Shown one piece after another: positions 1 to 7,993 of a DNA stretch of 64,000 nt; the first letter of the stretch is position 1, and the number at the start of each line of letters is the position of its first letter. The stretch covers positions 558,001-622,000 of the forward strand of contig NZ_BEWB01000004.1 of assembly GCF_003112555.1 (NCBI RefSeq). Direction: 5' to 3'. The notes under the pieces were generated by a model. It was given only the letters and a program-made list of their open reading frames with translations. It was not told the origin of the DNA and did not search any database. This stretch comes from Streptomyces coelicoflavus. GTDB taxonomy: Bacteria > Actinomycetota > Actinomycetes > Streptomycetales > Streptomycetaceae. The translations under genes and the position numbers were made by a program.

Positions 1-261
1 CTCGCCGAAGCCGACCAGACCGTGGAAGGAGAGCGCCGCGGCGACCGCGGCACAGCAGAAGAGCAGGACGTAGGAGAAGGTGCCGTAGAGGGCCTCCTTG
101 CGCCGGCGGCGCTCCTCCATGCGCTCCCACGAGTCGTCCGCGCCCGCGTCCTTCCCCGAGGAACGCTTGCCGCGCGCGAGCACCGCCACCGCCGCCAGCA
201 TGCCCAGGAGCAGCACGGCGCCCGGAAGCAGCCAGTTCAGCGATATGTCGGTCAATCTCAT
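1..261 (-). CDS. DUF2637 domain membrane protein (5' part only)
   Basis: This is the N-terminal 87 residues of a protein that runs off the left edge. It starts at an ATG 6 nt after an AAGGGA ribosome binding site. A short hydrophobic segment (about residues 9-29) is followed by a charged Glu/Arg-rich linker (about 45-62) and a second hydrophobic segment ending in the motif ALSFHGLVGFGE. That motif and layout are typical of actinobacterial DUF2637 proteins, which are multi-spanning membrane proteins often linked to transfer or replication regulators (SpdB-like). The molecular function is unknown. The family call rests on recognised sequence style, and the missing C-terminal part would settle it. 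Confidence 0.6.
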   Translation of the reverse strand, partial: MRLTDISLNWLLPGAVLLLGMLAAVAVLARGKRSSGKDAGADDSWERMEERRRRKEALYGTFSYVLLFCCAAVAAALSFHGLVGFGE

Positions 262-434
262 CTGGGGTCCCTTGCAGTGGGATAGGGCGTAACGCCCGCC
301 ATGGTGGCCCAAACCCAGCGGCCCTCAGGGGGTTTCGGGGCAAGAGGCCGCCAAGGGAGTGCAGAGGGGGTGCCCAGGGCGGCGTTCTGCTCGAACTGCC
401 GCGTGAGGGGCGGGAGTTGAGTTCGATTAAGACT

Positions 435-446
435 ACCCGTACGGGT
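435..446. promoter_or_regulatory. Perfect 12-bp palindrome ACCCGTACGGGT upstream of the DUF2637 gene
   Basis: A perfect inverted repeat lies about 175 bp upstream of the leftward DUF2637 gene, next to the AT-rich stretch TTAATC on the minus strand that could be a -10 region. It may be a repressor operator for that gene. No regulator can be named from the sequence. The rest of 262-434 shows no gene. Confidence 0.3.
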
Positions 447-461
447 GGTTCCACGGAAAGT

Positions 462-493
462 TCCCGCCACGCGTGGGGGAGTTGTGGAACAAC
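462..493 (-). terminator. Two adjacent inverted repeats downstream of the FhuF-like gene
   Basis: Bases 462-480 form a 9-bp-arm inverted repeat with one mismatch (core CCACGCGTGG at 467-476). Bases 481-493 form GTTGT-GGA-ACAAC. Both sit 25-60 bp past the stop codon of the leftward FhuF-like gene, where Streptomyces genes usually carry hairpin terminators without a U-tract. They could equally be operators for the next leftward gene. Confidence 0.4.
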
Positions 494-518
494 GTGGACG
501 ATCTTAGCTGACGGGCAC

Positions 519-1382
519 TCAGCCCGCCGCGGCGAGCAGCTTGTCGACGCGGTCGGCGTCGCAGGTCCGCGGGCAGGTGGCGCAGGTGTCCTCGGGGCGC
601 AGGGTGTAGAACATGCAGCAGCTCGCCCGGTCCCGGGTGTGCAGCGGGGTGCCGTCCGGCCCCTTGAGCTCGCGGAAGGCCGCGTCCCCGACGTAGGGCT
701 TGGTGGCGCCCGGCAGCAGCAGCTCCAGCTCGTGCCGTGCCCGCTCCTGCTCGCCGAGCAGGTGGGCGACGTACCACAGGCCCTCGACGATCTCGTCGGT
801 CGCCATGCCCCACAGGGCGCGTCCGCGCCGCCGCATCCGGGGGCCGAATCCGGCCAGGACCGGCTCCAGGTGCTCGGCAACCGCGGCCCGTACCTCGGCG
901 CGCAGCGCCTCCTCGTCGGCGACCACACGGGCGCCGGGCAGGGCGGCGGCCGGATCGCTGGGCAGGCAGGCGAACGAGGTGGCCCGTACGGCCATCCGGC
1001 CGAGGGGGAGACCGGCGGCCGTGCGGTCGTAGGCCACGTCGGCCGCGGGGTGGCGGGGCACCCGGCGGTGCAGGAACCAGGGCACGGTGATCAGCAGGCA
1101 GGCCGGCCACGCGTACCGGTGCAGGCCGAAGCTCGCGATCACGTCCGGCCGGGCCCGCTGCCCGTAGTCCCGCAGCACCTGCGCCTCGTCCCGGGCGAGG
1201 AACGCGGCCAGCTCCGGACCGCCCGCGGCGAGCGAGGCGGCCGTGACCCAGCCGTCGCCGCCCGGGACCCCGTCGGCCGCGGTCAGTTCGGTCACGCCCA
1301 GCCCGGGCAGGACCTCGGACAGGCGCGCGTAGGCGTCCGTGAAGGCCGTACGGGCGACAGGCATGCGGGACCACCGATCCAC
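519..1382 (-). CDS. FhuF-like (2Fe-2S) siderophore-iron reductase
   Basis: This is a probable ferric-siderophore reductase that releases iron in the cytoplasm after uptake. The C-terminus carries the FhuF-type cysteine cluster: a Cys-Cys pair, then CATC ten residues later (CC-x10-C-x2-C), which binds a [2Fe-2S] centre. The N-terminal 200 residues match the usual length and helical style of the ferric iron reductase family, and there is no signal peptide. The GTG at 1382 gives 287 aa. An in-frame ATG at 1364 (MPVARTAF) is an equally good start and would place the gene about 40 bp from the iron box. Control is very likely by the iron repressor DmdR/IdeR because of the box just upstream. Confidence 0.8.
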   Translation of the reverse strand: MDRWSRMPVARTAFTDAYARLSEVLPGLGVTELTAADGVPGGDGWVTAASLAAGGPELAAFLARDEAQVLRDYGQRARPDVIASFGLHRYAWPACLLITVPWFLHRRVPRHPAADVAYDRTAAGLPLGRMAVRATSFACLPSDPAAALPGARVVADEEALRAEVRAAVAEHLEPVLAGFGPRMRRRGRALWGMATDEIVEGLWYVAHLLGEQERARHELELLLPGATKPYVGDAAFRELKGPDGTPLHTRDRASCCMFYTLRPEDTCATCPRTCDADRVDKLLAAAG

Positions 1383-1402
1383 GTCGGAACAACGGGCTGC
1401 TT

Positions 1403-1421
1403 AAAGGTAAGCCTTACCTTA
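1403..1421 (-). promoter_or_regulatory. Iron box (DmdR/IdeR operator)
   Basis: The minus strand reads TAAGGTAAGGCTTACCTTT. It is an interrupted palindrome close to the actinobacterial iron box consensus TTAGGTTAGGCTAACCTAA. It lies about 20 bp before the GTG start of the FhuF-like gene, where a metal-loaded DmdR dimer would block transcription when iron is plentiful. Confidence 0.8.
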
Positions 1422-1532
1422 CCCATGATCCTTCGGATTTGAACTGACGCCCCCTGCGCTTATGGTGCTTGACGGACAGGTGACAAGCCGCCGTAATGAC
1501 CTCAAGTACCGACACGTCCCGCAGGAGGACCC

Positions 1533-2348
1533 GTGGAGCACAGCGCGCAGGGCGCCGCAGGAACGGGTACGGGTGCGGGTACGGCCGACGAGGCGGTGCG
1601 GATCCCGGTGCAGCCGGGAGCGGCGGACCGGGCACGGGACCGGGCCCCGGGCACCGGGGAGCCGGACGGCCCGGCGCGCGGCGAGCACACCCACGGCGAA
1701 CCCCCGGCGCCCCCCGCGCGCGCCCCGGTCCGGCGTTCCTCCGTGCGCGGGCAGATCCTCGACGCCCTGCGCACCGCGCTGGTCACCGGCGAGCTGCGGC
1801 CCGGCGAGGTCTACTCGGCGCCCGTGCTCGGCGAGCGGTTCGGCGTCTCGGCCACCCCCGTACGGGAGGCCATGCAGCAGCTCGCCCTGGAGGGCGCCGT
1901 CGAGGTCGTGCCCAACCGCGGCTTCCGCGTCGTCGAACGCGGCGACCGCGAACTGGCCGAGCTGGCCGAGGTCCGGGCCCTCATCGAGGCCCCGGTGTGG
2001 CTCCGCCTGGCCCGTACGGTGCCCGCCGGACACTGGGCGCGGCTGCGTCCCCTCGCCGAGGCCACCGTCCGCGCCGCCTCGTCGGGCTGCCCGGCCACCT
2101 ACGCCGAGGCCGACCGCGCCTTCCACCGCGCGGTGCTCGCGCTGGCCGGCAACGAGCAGCTCGTCCGGATCGCCGGTGACGTGCACCGCCGCGCCCAGTG
2201 GCCGCCGGCCGACTCGCCCTCCGTGCGCGGCCGCGCCGACCTGGTCGCCGACGCGCACGAGCACACCGCGCTCCTCGACGCGCTGATCGCCGGCGACCAG
2301 GGCGTGGTGCGGAGCCTCGTCGGGCAGCACTTCACCAACGCCCGCTGA
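1533..2348 (+). CDS. GntR-family regulator, FadR/FCD subgroup
   Basis: A DNA-binding transcription factor. The first 65 residues are Gly/Ala/Pro-rich and look unstructured. A winged helix-turn-helix follows (about 66-135), with the signature SAPVLGERFGVSATPVREAM and the wing NRGFRVV. The C-terminal half is an all-helical FCD-type effector domain with metal-ligand-like His (AFHRAV, HEHTALLDALIAGD). The effector is unknown and is often a small carboxylate in this family. The GTG start is preceded by GCAGGAGGACCC. The gene stands alone, convergent with secDF and separated from it by a hairpin. Confidence 0.85.
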   Translation: MEHSAQGAAGTGTGAGTADEAVRIPVQPGAADRARDRAPGTGEPDGPARGEHTHGEPPAPPARAPVRRSSVRGQILDALRTALVTGELRPGEVYSAPVLGERFGVSATPVREAMQQLALEGAVEVVPNRGFRVVERGDRELAELAEVRALIEAPVWLRLARTVPAGHWARLRPLAEATVRAASSGCPATYAEADRAFHRAVLALAGNEQLVRIAGDVHRRAQWPPADSPSVRGRADLVADAHEHTALLDALIAGDQGVVRSLVGQHFTNAR

Positions 2349-2357
2349 ACGCGGACG

Positions 2358-2405
2358 CCCGGCAGCGCGGGCGCCCCCCTGAGCGAGGACACCCGCACTG
2401 CCGGG
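2358..2405. terminator. Bidirectional terminator between gntR and secDF
   Basis: Two 14-nt arms (2358-2371 and 2392-2405) pair with one mismatch around a 20-nt loop, starting 10 bp after the GntR stop. The secDF gene ends from the other side at 2448, so the hairpin could serve both convergent genes. Confidence 0.65.
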
Positions 2406-2411
2406 CCGGGC

Positions 2412-2473
2412 GGGTCCTGGAGAACCTCCCGCCGTTCCGTGCGGGTCCTAGAGAACCTCCTGCCGTTCCGTGC
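2412..2473. repeat. 31-bp tandem direct repeat over the secDF stop codon
   Basis: Two head-to-tail 31-bp copies (2412-2442 and 2443-2473) differ at only two positions. One difference makes the secDF stop codon TAG in one copy and CAG in the other. The repeat therefore duplicates the last codons of secDF beyond its present stop. Confidence 0.8.
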
Positions 2474-4865
2474 GGCTCGCCGGCACCTGCTTCCCGGTCT
2501 TGCCGGACTTCGCCGCGCCGCGCCCCTTGCCGCCCTTGCGGCGCGCGGAAGAGGACCCGGCGTCGCGGTTGTACAGCTCGATGGCGAGCGGGGAGGCGGT
2601 GAAGACCGAGGAGTACGTCCCGACTCCCACGCCGATCAGCAGCGCGAGCGCGAAGTCGGTGAGCGAGTCGTCGGCCAGGACCGCCAGCGAGGCGAGGATG
2701 AGCACCGCGCCCATGCCCGTGTTGACCGTGCGGGGCAGGGTCTGGAGGATCGCGTCGTTGGTGAGCCGGCCGAACGGCGTCTTGCGTTCCTTGCCCATCA
2801 GCTCCCGGACGCGGTCGAAGAGCACCACCGAGTCGTTGACCGAGTAGCCGATCACGGTCAGCAGCGCGGCCAGGAACACCCCGTCGATCGGCTTGCCCTG
2901 CCAGGCGAACACACCCACCAGGATGACCACGTCGTGGGCGAGCGCACTGACCGCCGCCGTGCCGAACAGCATGCGGAAGCGGACCGCGAGGTACGCCAGC
3001 TGGGCGGCCAGGGCGAGGCCGAGGGCGATCAGGGCGTCCCGGCGCAGCTCCTCGCCGAGGCTCGGGCCGATCAGCTCGTCGCGGAGCTTCTCCGTCTCGC
3101 CGCCCAGCTCGGAGACGGCCTTGGTGACGGTCGCCGCCTCGGCGTCGGTCAGCTCCTCGGTGCGCACCGTGAGGTCGCCGTCCCCGGAGGACTGGACGAC
3201 GGCGCGCGGGAAGCCGGCGTCGGCGAGGGCGTCCCGGGCCCGGTCGGGATCGACCTGGTCGGCGGTGGAGTACTCGATGAGCCGGCCCCCGGTGAACTCG
3301 ATGCCGAAGTTCAGGCCGCGCACCAGGATGCCGGAGCCCGCCACCACCATGACGATCAGGGAGGCCGCCAGCCAGCGGCGCGGCCGGCTCATCAGGAACG
3401 GGTTGCGGCGCAGCAGGGCGTCCCGGACCGGTCCGGTGGTCGAGATGCCGGTGATGCCGGGACGGCGGAAGACCGCCGGGCGGCTCGCGGCGAACTCGGC
3501 CAGCACCCGGGTGATCACCAGGGCGCTGACCATCGAGGCCAGCACGCCGATGCCGAGCGTGACGCCGAAGCCCTTCACCGGGCCGGAGGCCAGGAAGAAC
3601 AGCAGGGCCGCGGCGATCAGGGTGGTGACGTTGGAGTCCGCGATCGCGCTGAAGGCGCTGCGGAAACCGGCGGTCAGCGCCGACCGGGTGCTCGGCCGGG
3701 TCCGGGCCGCCTGTTCCTCCCGGGCCCGTTCGAAGACGAGGACGTTGGCGTCCACCGCCATGCCGATCGCCAGGACGAAACCGGCGAGGCCGGGCAGCGT
3801 CAGGGTCGCGCCGACCGCGGCCAGGGCGGCGTAGGAGATCAGGCCGTAGCAGAGCAGGGCCACGGTCGCCAGGGCGCCCATCAGGCGGTAGACGAAGATG
3901 ATGAACAGCGCGGTCAGCGCGGTGCCGATGACGGCGGCCCAGGCGCCGGCCGAGATGGCCTCGTCGCCCAGGGTGGCGCCGATGGTCCGCTGCTCGATGG
4001 TCTCGACCGGCACGGGCAGGGCGCCGCCCTTGATGAGCAGGGCCAGGTCGCGGGCCTCGGCGGCATCGAAGGAGCCGGTGATCTGCGTGGAGCCGCCGGT
4101 GATGCCCCCGCCGCAGGACACGGAGGGGTCGACCTGCGGCGAGGAGATGATCTTGTTGTCGAGGACGATGGCGACCCTGCGCTGGGGATCGCCGGCCGGG
4201 TGACAGGCCGCCTCGCCGGTCACCTTGGCCCACCGGTCGCTGCCGGCGTCCTTGAAGTCGACGGTGACGGTCCAGCCCGCGCCGTTCTGCTGGTCGAAGC
4301 GGGCGTCGGCGCCCTTGACGTCCTGCCCGGTCAGCGTGGCGTCCTTCAGCCGCAGGGACTGCCCGGACTCGTCCGGCAGCACCCGCTCGCCGTCCTTGGC
4401 GGCCCGGCCGTCCTCGCCCTCCTTGCCGGTCTCGCCTTCCTTGCCGGTCTCGCCGGGCGGGGTCTCCGTCGCGCCGAGCACCGAGTGGACGGTGAGCTGG
4501 GCGGTGCGGCCCAGCACGTCGGCCGCCTTCTTCGGGTCCTGTACGCCCGGCAGCTCGACGACGACGCGGTTCTCGCCGGAGCGGACGATGGTCGGCTCGG
4601 CGACACCGAGGGCGTCGATGCGGCCGCGCAGCACCTCCACGGTGCGGTCGGTGGCCTCCCGGTCGGCCTTGGTGGTCTCGGTGGACTGGGTCTCCAGCAC
4701 GATCTGGGTGCCGCCGCGCAGGTCGAGCCCCAGGCGGACCGGCATGGTCAGGGCGATGGCCACGGACGCGGCCAGCACGGCGAGTGCGAGGAGCGCGCGG
4801 ACGTTCAGGGAGCGGGAACGCGAGCGCGAACGGGTGCGGGAAGGGGGACGGGAGCGTTTCAACAC
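2448..4865 (-). CDS. secDF: Fused SecDF protein-export subunit
   Basis: A single-chain SecD-SecF fusion of about 805 aa. It is an RND-type membrane protein that uses proton motive force to help SecYEG release exported proteins. In order: an Arg/Ser-rich N-terminus, TM1, the SecD motif GLDLRGGTQIVLE, a large extracytoplasmic P1 domain with a collagen-like GETGKEGETGKEGE insert, a five-TM block with GMAVDANVLVFERAREE, then the SecF half starting at NFGIEFTGGRLIEY and ending with its own TM block (GYSVNDSVVLFDRVRE). The GTG at 4865 (3 nt after GGAGG) or the next codon TTG (6 nt after GGAGG) is the likely start. Upstream in-frame sequence is low-complexity and looks non-coding. Streptomyces commonly carry this fusion as well as separate secD and secF genes, so it is probably the accessory copy. 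Confidence 0.9.
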   Translation of the reverse strand: MLKRSRPPSRTRSRSRSRSLNVRALLALAVLAASVAIALTMPVRLGLDLRGGTQIVLETQSTETTKADREATDRTVEVLRGRIDALGVAEPTIVRSGENRVVVELPGVQDPKKAADVLGRTAQLTVHSVLGATETPPGETGKEGETGKEGEDGRAAKDGERVLPDESGQSLRLKDATLTGQDVKGADARFDQQNGAGWTVTVDFKDAGSDRWAKVTGEAACHPAGDPQRRVAIVLDNKIISSPQVDPSVSCGGGITGGSTQITGSFDAAEARDLALLIKGGALPVPVETIEQRTIGATLGDEAISAGAWAAVIGTALTALFIIFVYRLMGALATVALLCYGLISYAALAAVGATLTLPGLAGFVLAIGMAVDANVLVFERAREEQAARTRPSTRSALTAGFRSAFSAIADSNVTTLIAAALLFFLASGPVKGFGVTLGIGVLASMVSALVITRVLAEFAASRPAVFRRPGITGISTTGPVRDALLRRNPFLMSRPRRWLAASLIVMVVAGSGILVRGLNFGIEFTGGRLIEYSTADQVDPDRARDALADAGFPRAVVQSSGDGDLTVRTEELTDAEAATVTKAVSELGGETEKLRDELIGPSLGEELRRDALIALGLALAAQLAYLAVRFRMLFGTAAVSALAHDVVILVGVFAWQGKPIDGVFLAALLTVIGYSVNDSVVLFDRVRELMGKERKTPFGRLTNDAILQTLPRTVNTGMGAVLILASLAVLADDSLTDFALALLIGVGVGTYSSVFTASPLAIELYNRDAGSSSARRKGGKGRGAAKSGKTGKQVPASRTERQEVL

Positions 4866-4942
4866 GGGCCTCCGGCGGGCACACCGCGGCGGCGGCCGAG
4901 CGCGGCCGCGGCGGAAGAAGGGGAAGGGTCGGGTGTGGTGTC

Positions 4943-5332
4943 TCAGATGCCGGAGGAGACGGGTGGCGCCCGGCCGCTGTCGTGGCTCGTGCGGCCGGGG
5001 GAGGCGGGCACCGGGCCGGGCGCGAACGACGTCCGTGCGTGGCCGCCGGGGGCGGCGCAGCCCTCGGGGTGCGCGGTGGTCGCCGGATGCTGGTCCGGTG
5101 CCGTCGGACGACCGGCCGGCAGGTCGTGCCGGGCCCGGGGCTGGGCGGCGCAGACCGGTGTGCAGCCGTCGTCGGCGTGGAGGTCGAGGGCCGGATGCGG
5201 CACGGCCGTGGCGGCGGCCGCCGCGAGGGGGCCGCGGGCACCGGCGTGCGAGCCGGCCGCGGGCCAGGCGGGGACCAGGGGCAGCAGGACGGTCAGCAGG
5301 ACGGTGAGCACGGTCGCGAGCCGTCGGCGCAT
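4943..5332 (-). CDS. Small secreted protein of unknown function
   Basis: A 129-residue protein with a clear Sec signal peptide: MRRRLATVLTVLLTVLLPL, ending near WPAAGSHA. The mature part is Pro/Ala/His-rich with three Cys (DGCTPVCAA and EGCAAPG) and no recognised domain. The ATG is preceded by GAAAGGGGACGG, which favours it over an upstream in-frame ATG at 5428. It sits between the response regulator and secDF on the same strand and may be a partner or target of them. His- and Cys-rich spacing might bind metal, but that is only a guess. Confidence 0.55.
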   Translation of the reverse strand: MRRRLATVLTVLLTVLLPLVPAWPAAGSHAGARGPLAAAAATAVPHPALDLHADDGCTPVCAAQPRARHDLPAGRPTAPDQHPATTAHPEGCAAPGGHARTSFAPGPVPASPGRTSHDSGRAPPVSSGI

Positions 5333-5436
5333 GCACCGTCCCCTTTCGTGGTGGATGAGCGGGCCTGGGGTGGGGGAAGCCCGGGGCTCCGGCCGGGGAG
5401 TGGGCGGCCAGAGCCACGGGCGGTTCATGGGGTCCG

Positions 5437-6258
5437 TCAGGGCTCGATCAGCCCGGCCCGGATGGCGTACCGGGTCAGCTCCAGGCGGTCGCGCAGCCCG
5501 AGCTTCTGGAGCAGGTTCGCGCGATGCCGCTGGACGGTCTTGATGCTGATGAAGAGGATCTCGGCGATCTCCTTCGACGAGTGGCCCTCGGCGACGAGTT
5601 TGAGGACCTCCTCCTCGCGCGGGGTGAGGATGTGGTCGGAGGTCTCCTCGCCGTGCCGCACCCGGTCGAGGTAGTTGCGGATGAGCGCCGTCACCGCACC
5701 CGGGTACAGGAACGGCTCGTCGCGCATCGCGGCCCGGCAGGCGGCCACGAGGTCCCGGTCGGCGACGGACTTGAGCACGTAGCCGCAGGCACCCGACTTC
5801 AGCGCCTGGAACAGGTACTGCTCGTTGTCGTGCATCGTCAGCATCAGGATGCGCAGTCCCGGCTTCAGCGCGGCCAGTTCGCGGGCCGCCTGGAGGCCGG
5901 TGAGGCGGGGCATCGCGATGTCCAGCACCGCGAGGTCGGCCTCGTGGGTCCGCGCCATGTCGATGGCCTCCGCGCCGTCGCCGGCCTCGGCGACCACCTC
6001 GAGGTCCGGCTCCCGGTCGAGGATGAGGCGCACCCCGCGGCGCACCAGCGCGTGGTCGTCGGCGAGCAGGATGCGGATCTTCGCCGGGGCGGACGCCTGG
6101 GACGGGCCGTACGCGGACGCCGACGTCGCGGAGGTCGCGGAGGTCGCGGACGTCGCGGAAGCCGCGGACGCCGACGTCGCCGAGGCCGGGGAGGAGGCCG
6201 GCGTCGTGGCGGCGGGGCGGCCGGAGGCGGACGGCTCGGGCAGGGACGGGTCGGACAT
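5437..6258 (-). CDS. NarL/FixJ-type response regulator
   Basis: The cytoplasmic output half of a two-component system. After a 58-residue Ala/Ser/Thr-rich tail there is a receiver domain (about 60-180) with the acidic pair in ILLADDHALVRRG, the phospho-acceptor Asp in LAVLDIAMPR and the conserved Lys in YVLKSV. A LuxR-type helix-turn-helix follows at the C-terminus (LTPREEEVLKLVAEGHSSKE, then ISIKTVQRHRANLLQKL). It lies 9 bp downstream of the sensor kinase gene on the same strand, so the pair is surely co-transcribed. The N-terminal tail is built from a 9-bp tandem DNA repeat (about 6112-6188) encoding ATSATSAT-type sequence and is probably a flexible, strain-variable extension. Confidence 0.92.
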   Translation of the reverse strand: MSDPSLPEPSASGRPAATTPASSPASATSASAASATSATSATSATSASAYGPSQASAPAKIRILLADDHALVRRGVRLILDREPDLEVVAEAGDGAEAIDMARTHEADLAVLDIAMPRLTGLQAARELAALKPGLRILMLTMHDNEQYLFQALKSGACGYVLKSVADRDLVAACRAAMRDEPFLYPGAVTALIRNYLDRVRHGEETSDHILTPREEEVLKLVAEGHSSKEIAEILFISIKTVQRHRANLLQKLGLRDRLELTRYAIRAGLIEP

Positions 6259-6267
6259 GGTCGGGAG

Positions 6268-7272
6268 CTACTTCCTGGGAAGGGGTGCGGTGAGCCGGAT
6301 GCGGGTGCCGGCGCCGGACGCCGACGTGATGTCGAGGGCGGCCCCGATGAGCAGGGCCCGTTCACGCATGCCACGGATGCCGGCGCCCTCGTGCGCCGCC
6401 TCGATCCCGCGGCCGTCGTCGGTGATGGTGAGCGTCACCGCGCCGTCCGCGTGGGCCAGACCCACCTCCAGCCGTTCGGCGTCCGCGTGGCGGGCCGCGT
6501 TGGTCAGGCTCTCCTGCGCCACACGGTAGAGGACCAGCTCGGTCTCGTGGTCCAGGGCCGGCAGATCGGCGTCGAAGCGGCGCACCACCCGCAGACCGGT
6601 GTGGGTGGCGAAGTCGTGCGTGAGCGAGGACAGCGCGCTGATCAGACCGAGGTCGTCCAGGACGCCCGGACGCAGCCGGCGCACCAGGCGGCGGACCTCG
6701 TCCAGGCTCTCCCGGGTGATCTCCTGCGCCTGGTGCAGCTCGTCGCGCAACGGCTCGTCGGCGTCGTCCGCCGCACGGCCCAGGACCAGCAGGATCGCCG
6801 TCATGCTCTGCCCGACCTCGTCGTGCAGCTCCTGCGCGATACGGCGCCGCTCCGCCTCCTGGGCGAGCAGCACACGGGCACTGCTCGTGGCCCGCTCCGC
6901 CTCCAGCCGGTCCAGCATCGCGTTGAAGGTGCGGATCAGCTCCGGGACCTCGCCACCGCCGGAGATCGGCAGCCGCTGGCCGGGACGGAGCAGGTCGACG
7001 GTGGTCATCAGCTTGGTGAGCCGCTCCAGCGGCGCCAGGCCCCACCGCAGCAGGGCGCCGTTGGCCACCAGCATGACGCCCATGCCGAGCACGAGGACGA
7101 CGGCCTCGGTCAGCAGGATCGGCACGGAGACGGTCACCGGAGCCCACAGCAGCAGCGCCGTGGCGAAGCCCAGCACCACCGCGTTGAGCCCGAAGATCCG
7201 CCAGAACAGGGACACCGGGGGTACGCCTCCTTCAGCGACGTGTCGACTTGGTACGCCTCTACTGTCGGTCAT
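6268..7272 (-). CDS. Sensor histidine kinase (HisKA_3 type)
   Basis: Membrane sensor paired with the adjacent NarL-type regulator. Two closely spaced TM helices (about residues 23-75) lead to a HAMP-like linker (LAPLERLTKLM), a HisKA_3 dimer/phospho-acceptor region with the H-box His in RRIAQELHDEVGQS, and a C-terminal ATPase with N-box (RVAQESLTNAARHA) and G-boxes (ITDDGRGIE, GAGIRGMRERA). There is almost no extracytoplasmic loop, so it probably senses a signal in or at the membrane. The ATG at 7272 has GAGGG 6 nt upstream. A GTG at 7215, 10 nt after GAAGGAGG and just before the first TM helix, is a credible alternative. Confidence 0.9.
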   Translation of the reverse strand: MTDSRGVPSRHVAEGGVPPVSLFWRIFGLNAVVLGFATALLLWAPVTVSVPILLTEAVVLVLGMGVMLVANGALLRWGLAPLERLTKLMTTVDLLRPGQRLPISGGGEVPELIRTFNAMLDRLEAERATSSARVLLAQEAERRRIAQELHDEVGQSMTAILLVLGRAADDADEPLRDELHQAQEITRESLDEVRRLVRRLRPGVLDDLGLISALSSLTHDFATHTGLRVVRRFDADLPALDHETELVLYRVAQESLTNAARHADAERLEVGLAHADGAVTLTITDDGRGIEAAHEGAGIRGMRERALLIGAALDITSASGAGTRIRLTAPLPRK

Positions 7273-7526
7273 CGCGCACCCTCGGTGGGAGCTGCGGCCC
7301 AGGTAGCGACCGAGCAAGCGACCAGCGTGCCCCTCCGGGACCCGTCCGGTCGATGGGGCCCGACCCCCATTTCCGGCTCGCGGCATACCCATACGGCCGC
7401 ACCGGCGCACCGTCGAGTGGATCCCGCGCCCCCACGCAAATGGGTCCTGCGCCCGATGGGTTTCCCGGCACGGCCCGGCCAGGGTTGAGGATGACCGGGC
7501 CCCATCGGCCCGGCGCTCGGCATACC

Positions 7527-7601
7527 CGCGGAACCTTCGCGATGCCGCAGAAGCTCGCGATTGCGCAGAACCTTCCGAGAACCCGCAGAACCTTCCGAGA
7601 A
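7527..7601 (+). repeat. Four degenerate ~19-bp direct repeats before the DksA/TraR-like gene
   Basis: Quasi-tandem copies begin at 7527, 7546, 7564 and 7584. The last two share the 18-nt core CGCAGAACCTTCCGAGAA exactly. The fourth ends in AAAAGG, the ribosome binding site region of the gene at 7616. They occupy the 3' end of the 343-bp divergent interval between the kinase gene and this operon, where an activator or repressor array would sit. Confidence 0.7.
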
Positions 7602-7615
7602 AAGGACCCTTCACC

Positions 7616-7942
7616 GTGTCGCTCGACGCCTCCCGCATCGAACCCCGCCCCGAGCGGCTGACCGCTCACGAGGCGCGCCAGCGTCTCGAACACGCCCGCA
7701 ACACCCGCGTCACCCAGTTGCAGGCCCTCGCCGAGAGCGGCCAGGCGGACGACCAGCTCATGTCCGCGCAGAAGACCGCGATCGAGCGGGTGCTCAAGGA
7801 GATCGACGAGGCCTTCGCCCGGGTCGAGGACGGCACCTACGGCACCTGCCTGGGCTGCGGCAAGCCCGTACCGGGGGAGCGGCTGGAAATCCTCCCCTAC
7901 ACGCGGTACTGCGTCGCCTGCCAGCGCCGCGCCGCCACCTGA
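7616..7942 (+). CDS. TraR/DksA-family zinc-finger protein (first copy)
   Basis: A 108-residue protein with an N-terminal coiled-coil (about residues 15-70, MSAQKTAIERVLKEIDEAFA) and a C-terminal four-cysteine zinc finger, CLGCGKPV then YCVAC, in TraR/DksA spacing (C-x2-C-x17-C-x2-C). Family members enter the RNA polymerase secondary channel and modulate initiation, often with ppGpp. The coiled-coil tip lacks an obvious DksA-type Asp pair, so the exact effect cannot be predicted. The GTG start follows GAAAAGGACCCTTCACC. The gene is followed 51 bp later by a second family member. Confidence 0.85.
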   Translation: MSLDASRIEPRPERLTAHEARQRLEHARNTRVTQLQALAESGQADDQLMSAQKTAIERVLKEIDEAFARVEDGTYGTCLGCGKPVPGERLEILPYTRYCVACQRRAAT

Positions 7943-7993
7943 GCACGCCCTTCCGTCCCGTACCAGTCCCTCCCGCCCTGCCCAAGGGGTGAA

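Noticed and set aside
417..1442. Long plus-strand open frame opposite the FhuF-like gene
   Set aside because: GC-biased antisense frame with low-complexity composition; the minus-strand frame has the FhuF cysteine motif and an iron box.
4866..5428. N-terminal extension of the secDF reading frame up to 5417
   Set aside because: The extension is Arg/Pro-rich, overlaps the small secreted protein gene and lacks SecD homology; a GGAGG site sits just before the codons at 4860-4865.
2439..5543. Plus-strand open frame of over 1000 codons opposite secDF
   Set aside because: Composition is Gly/Ala/Glu/Asp-rich antisense of SecDF with no domain; typical of high-GC third-position bias.
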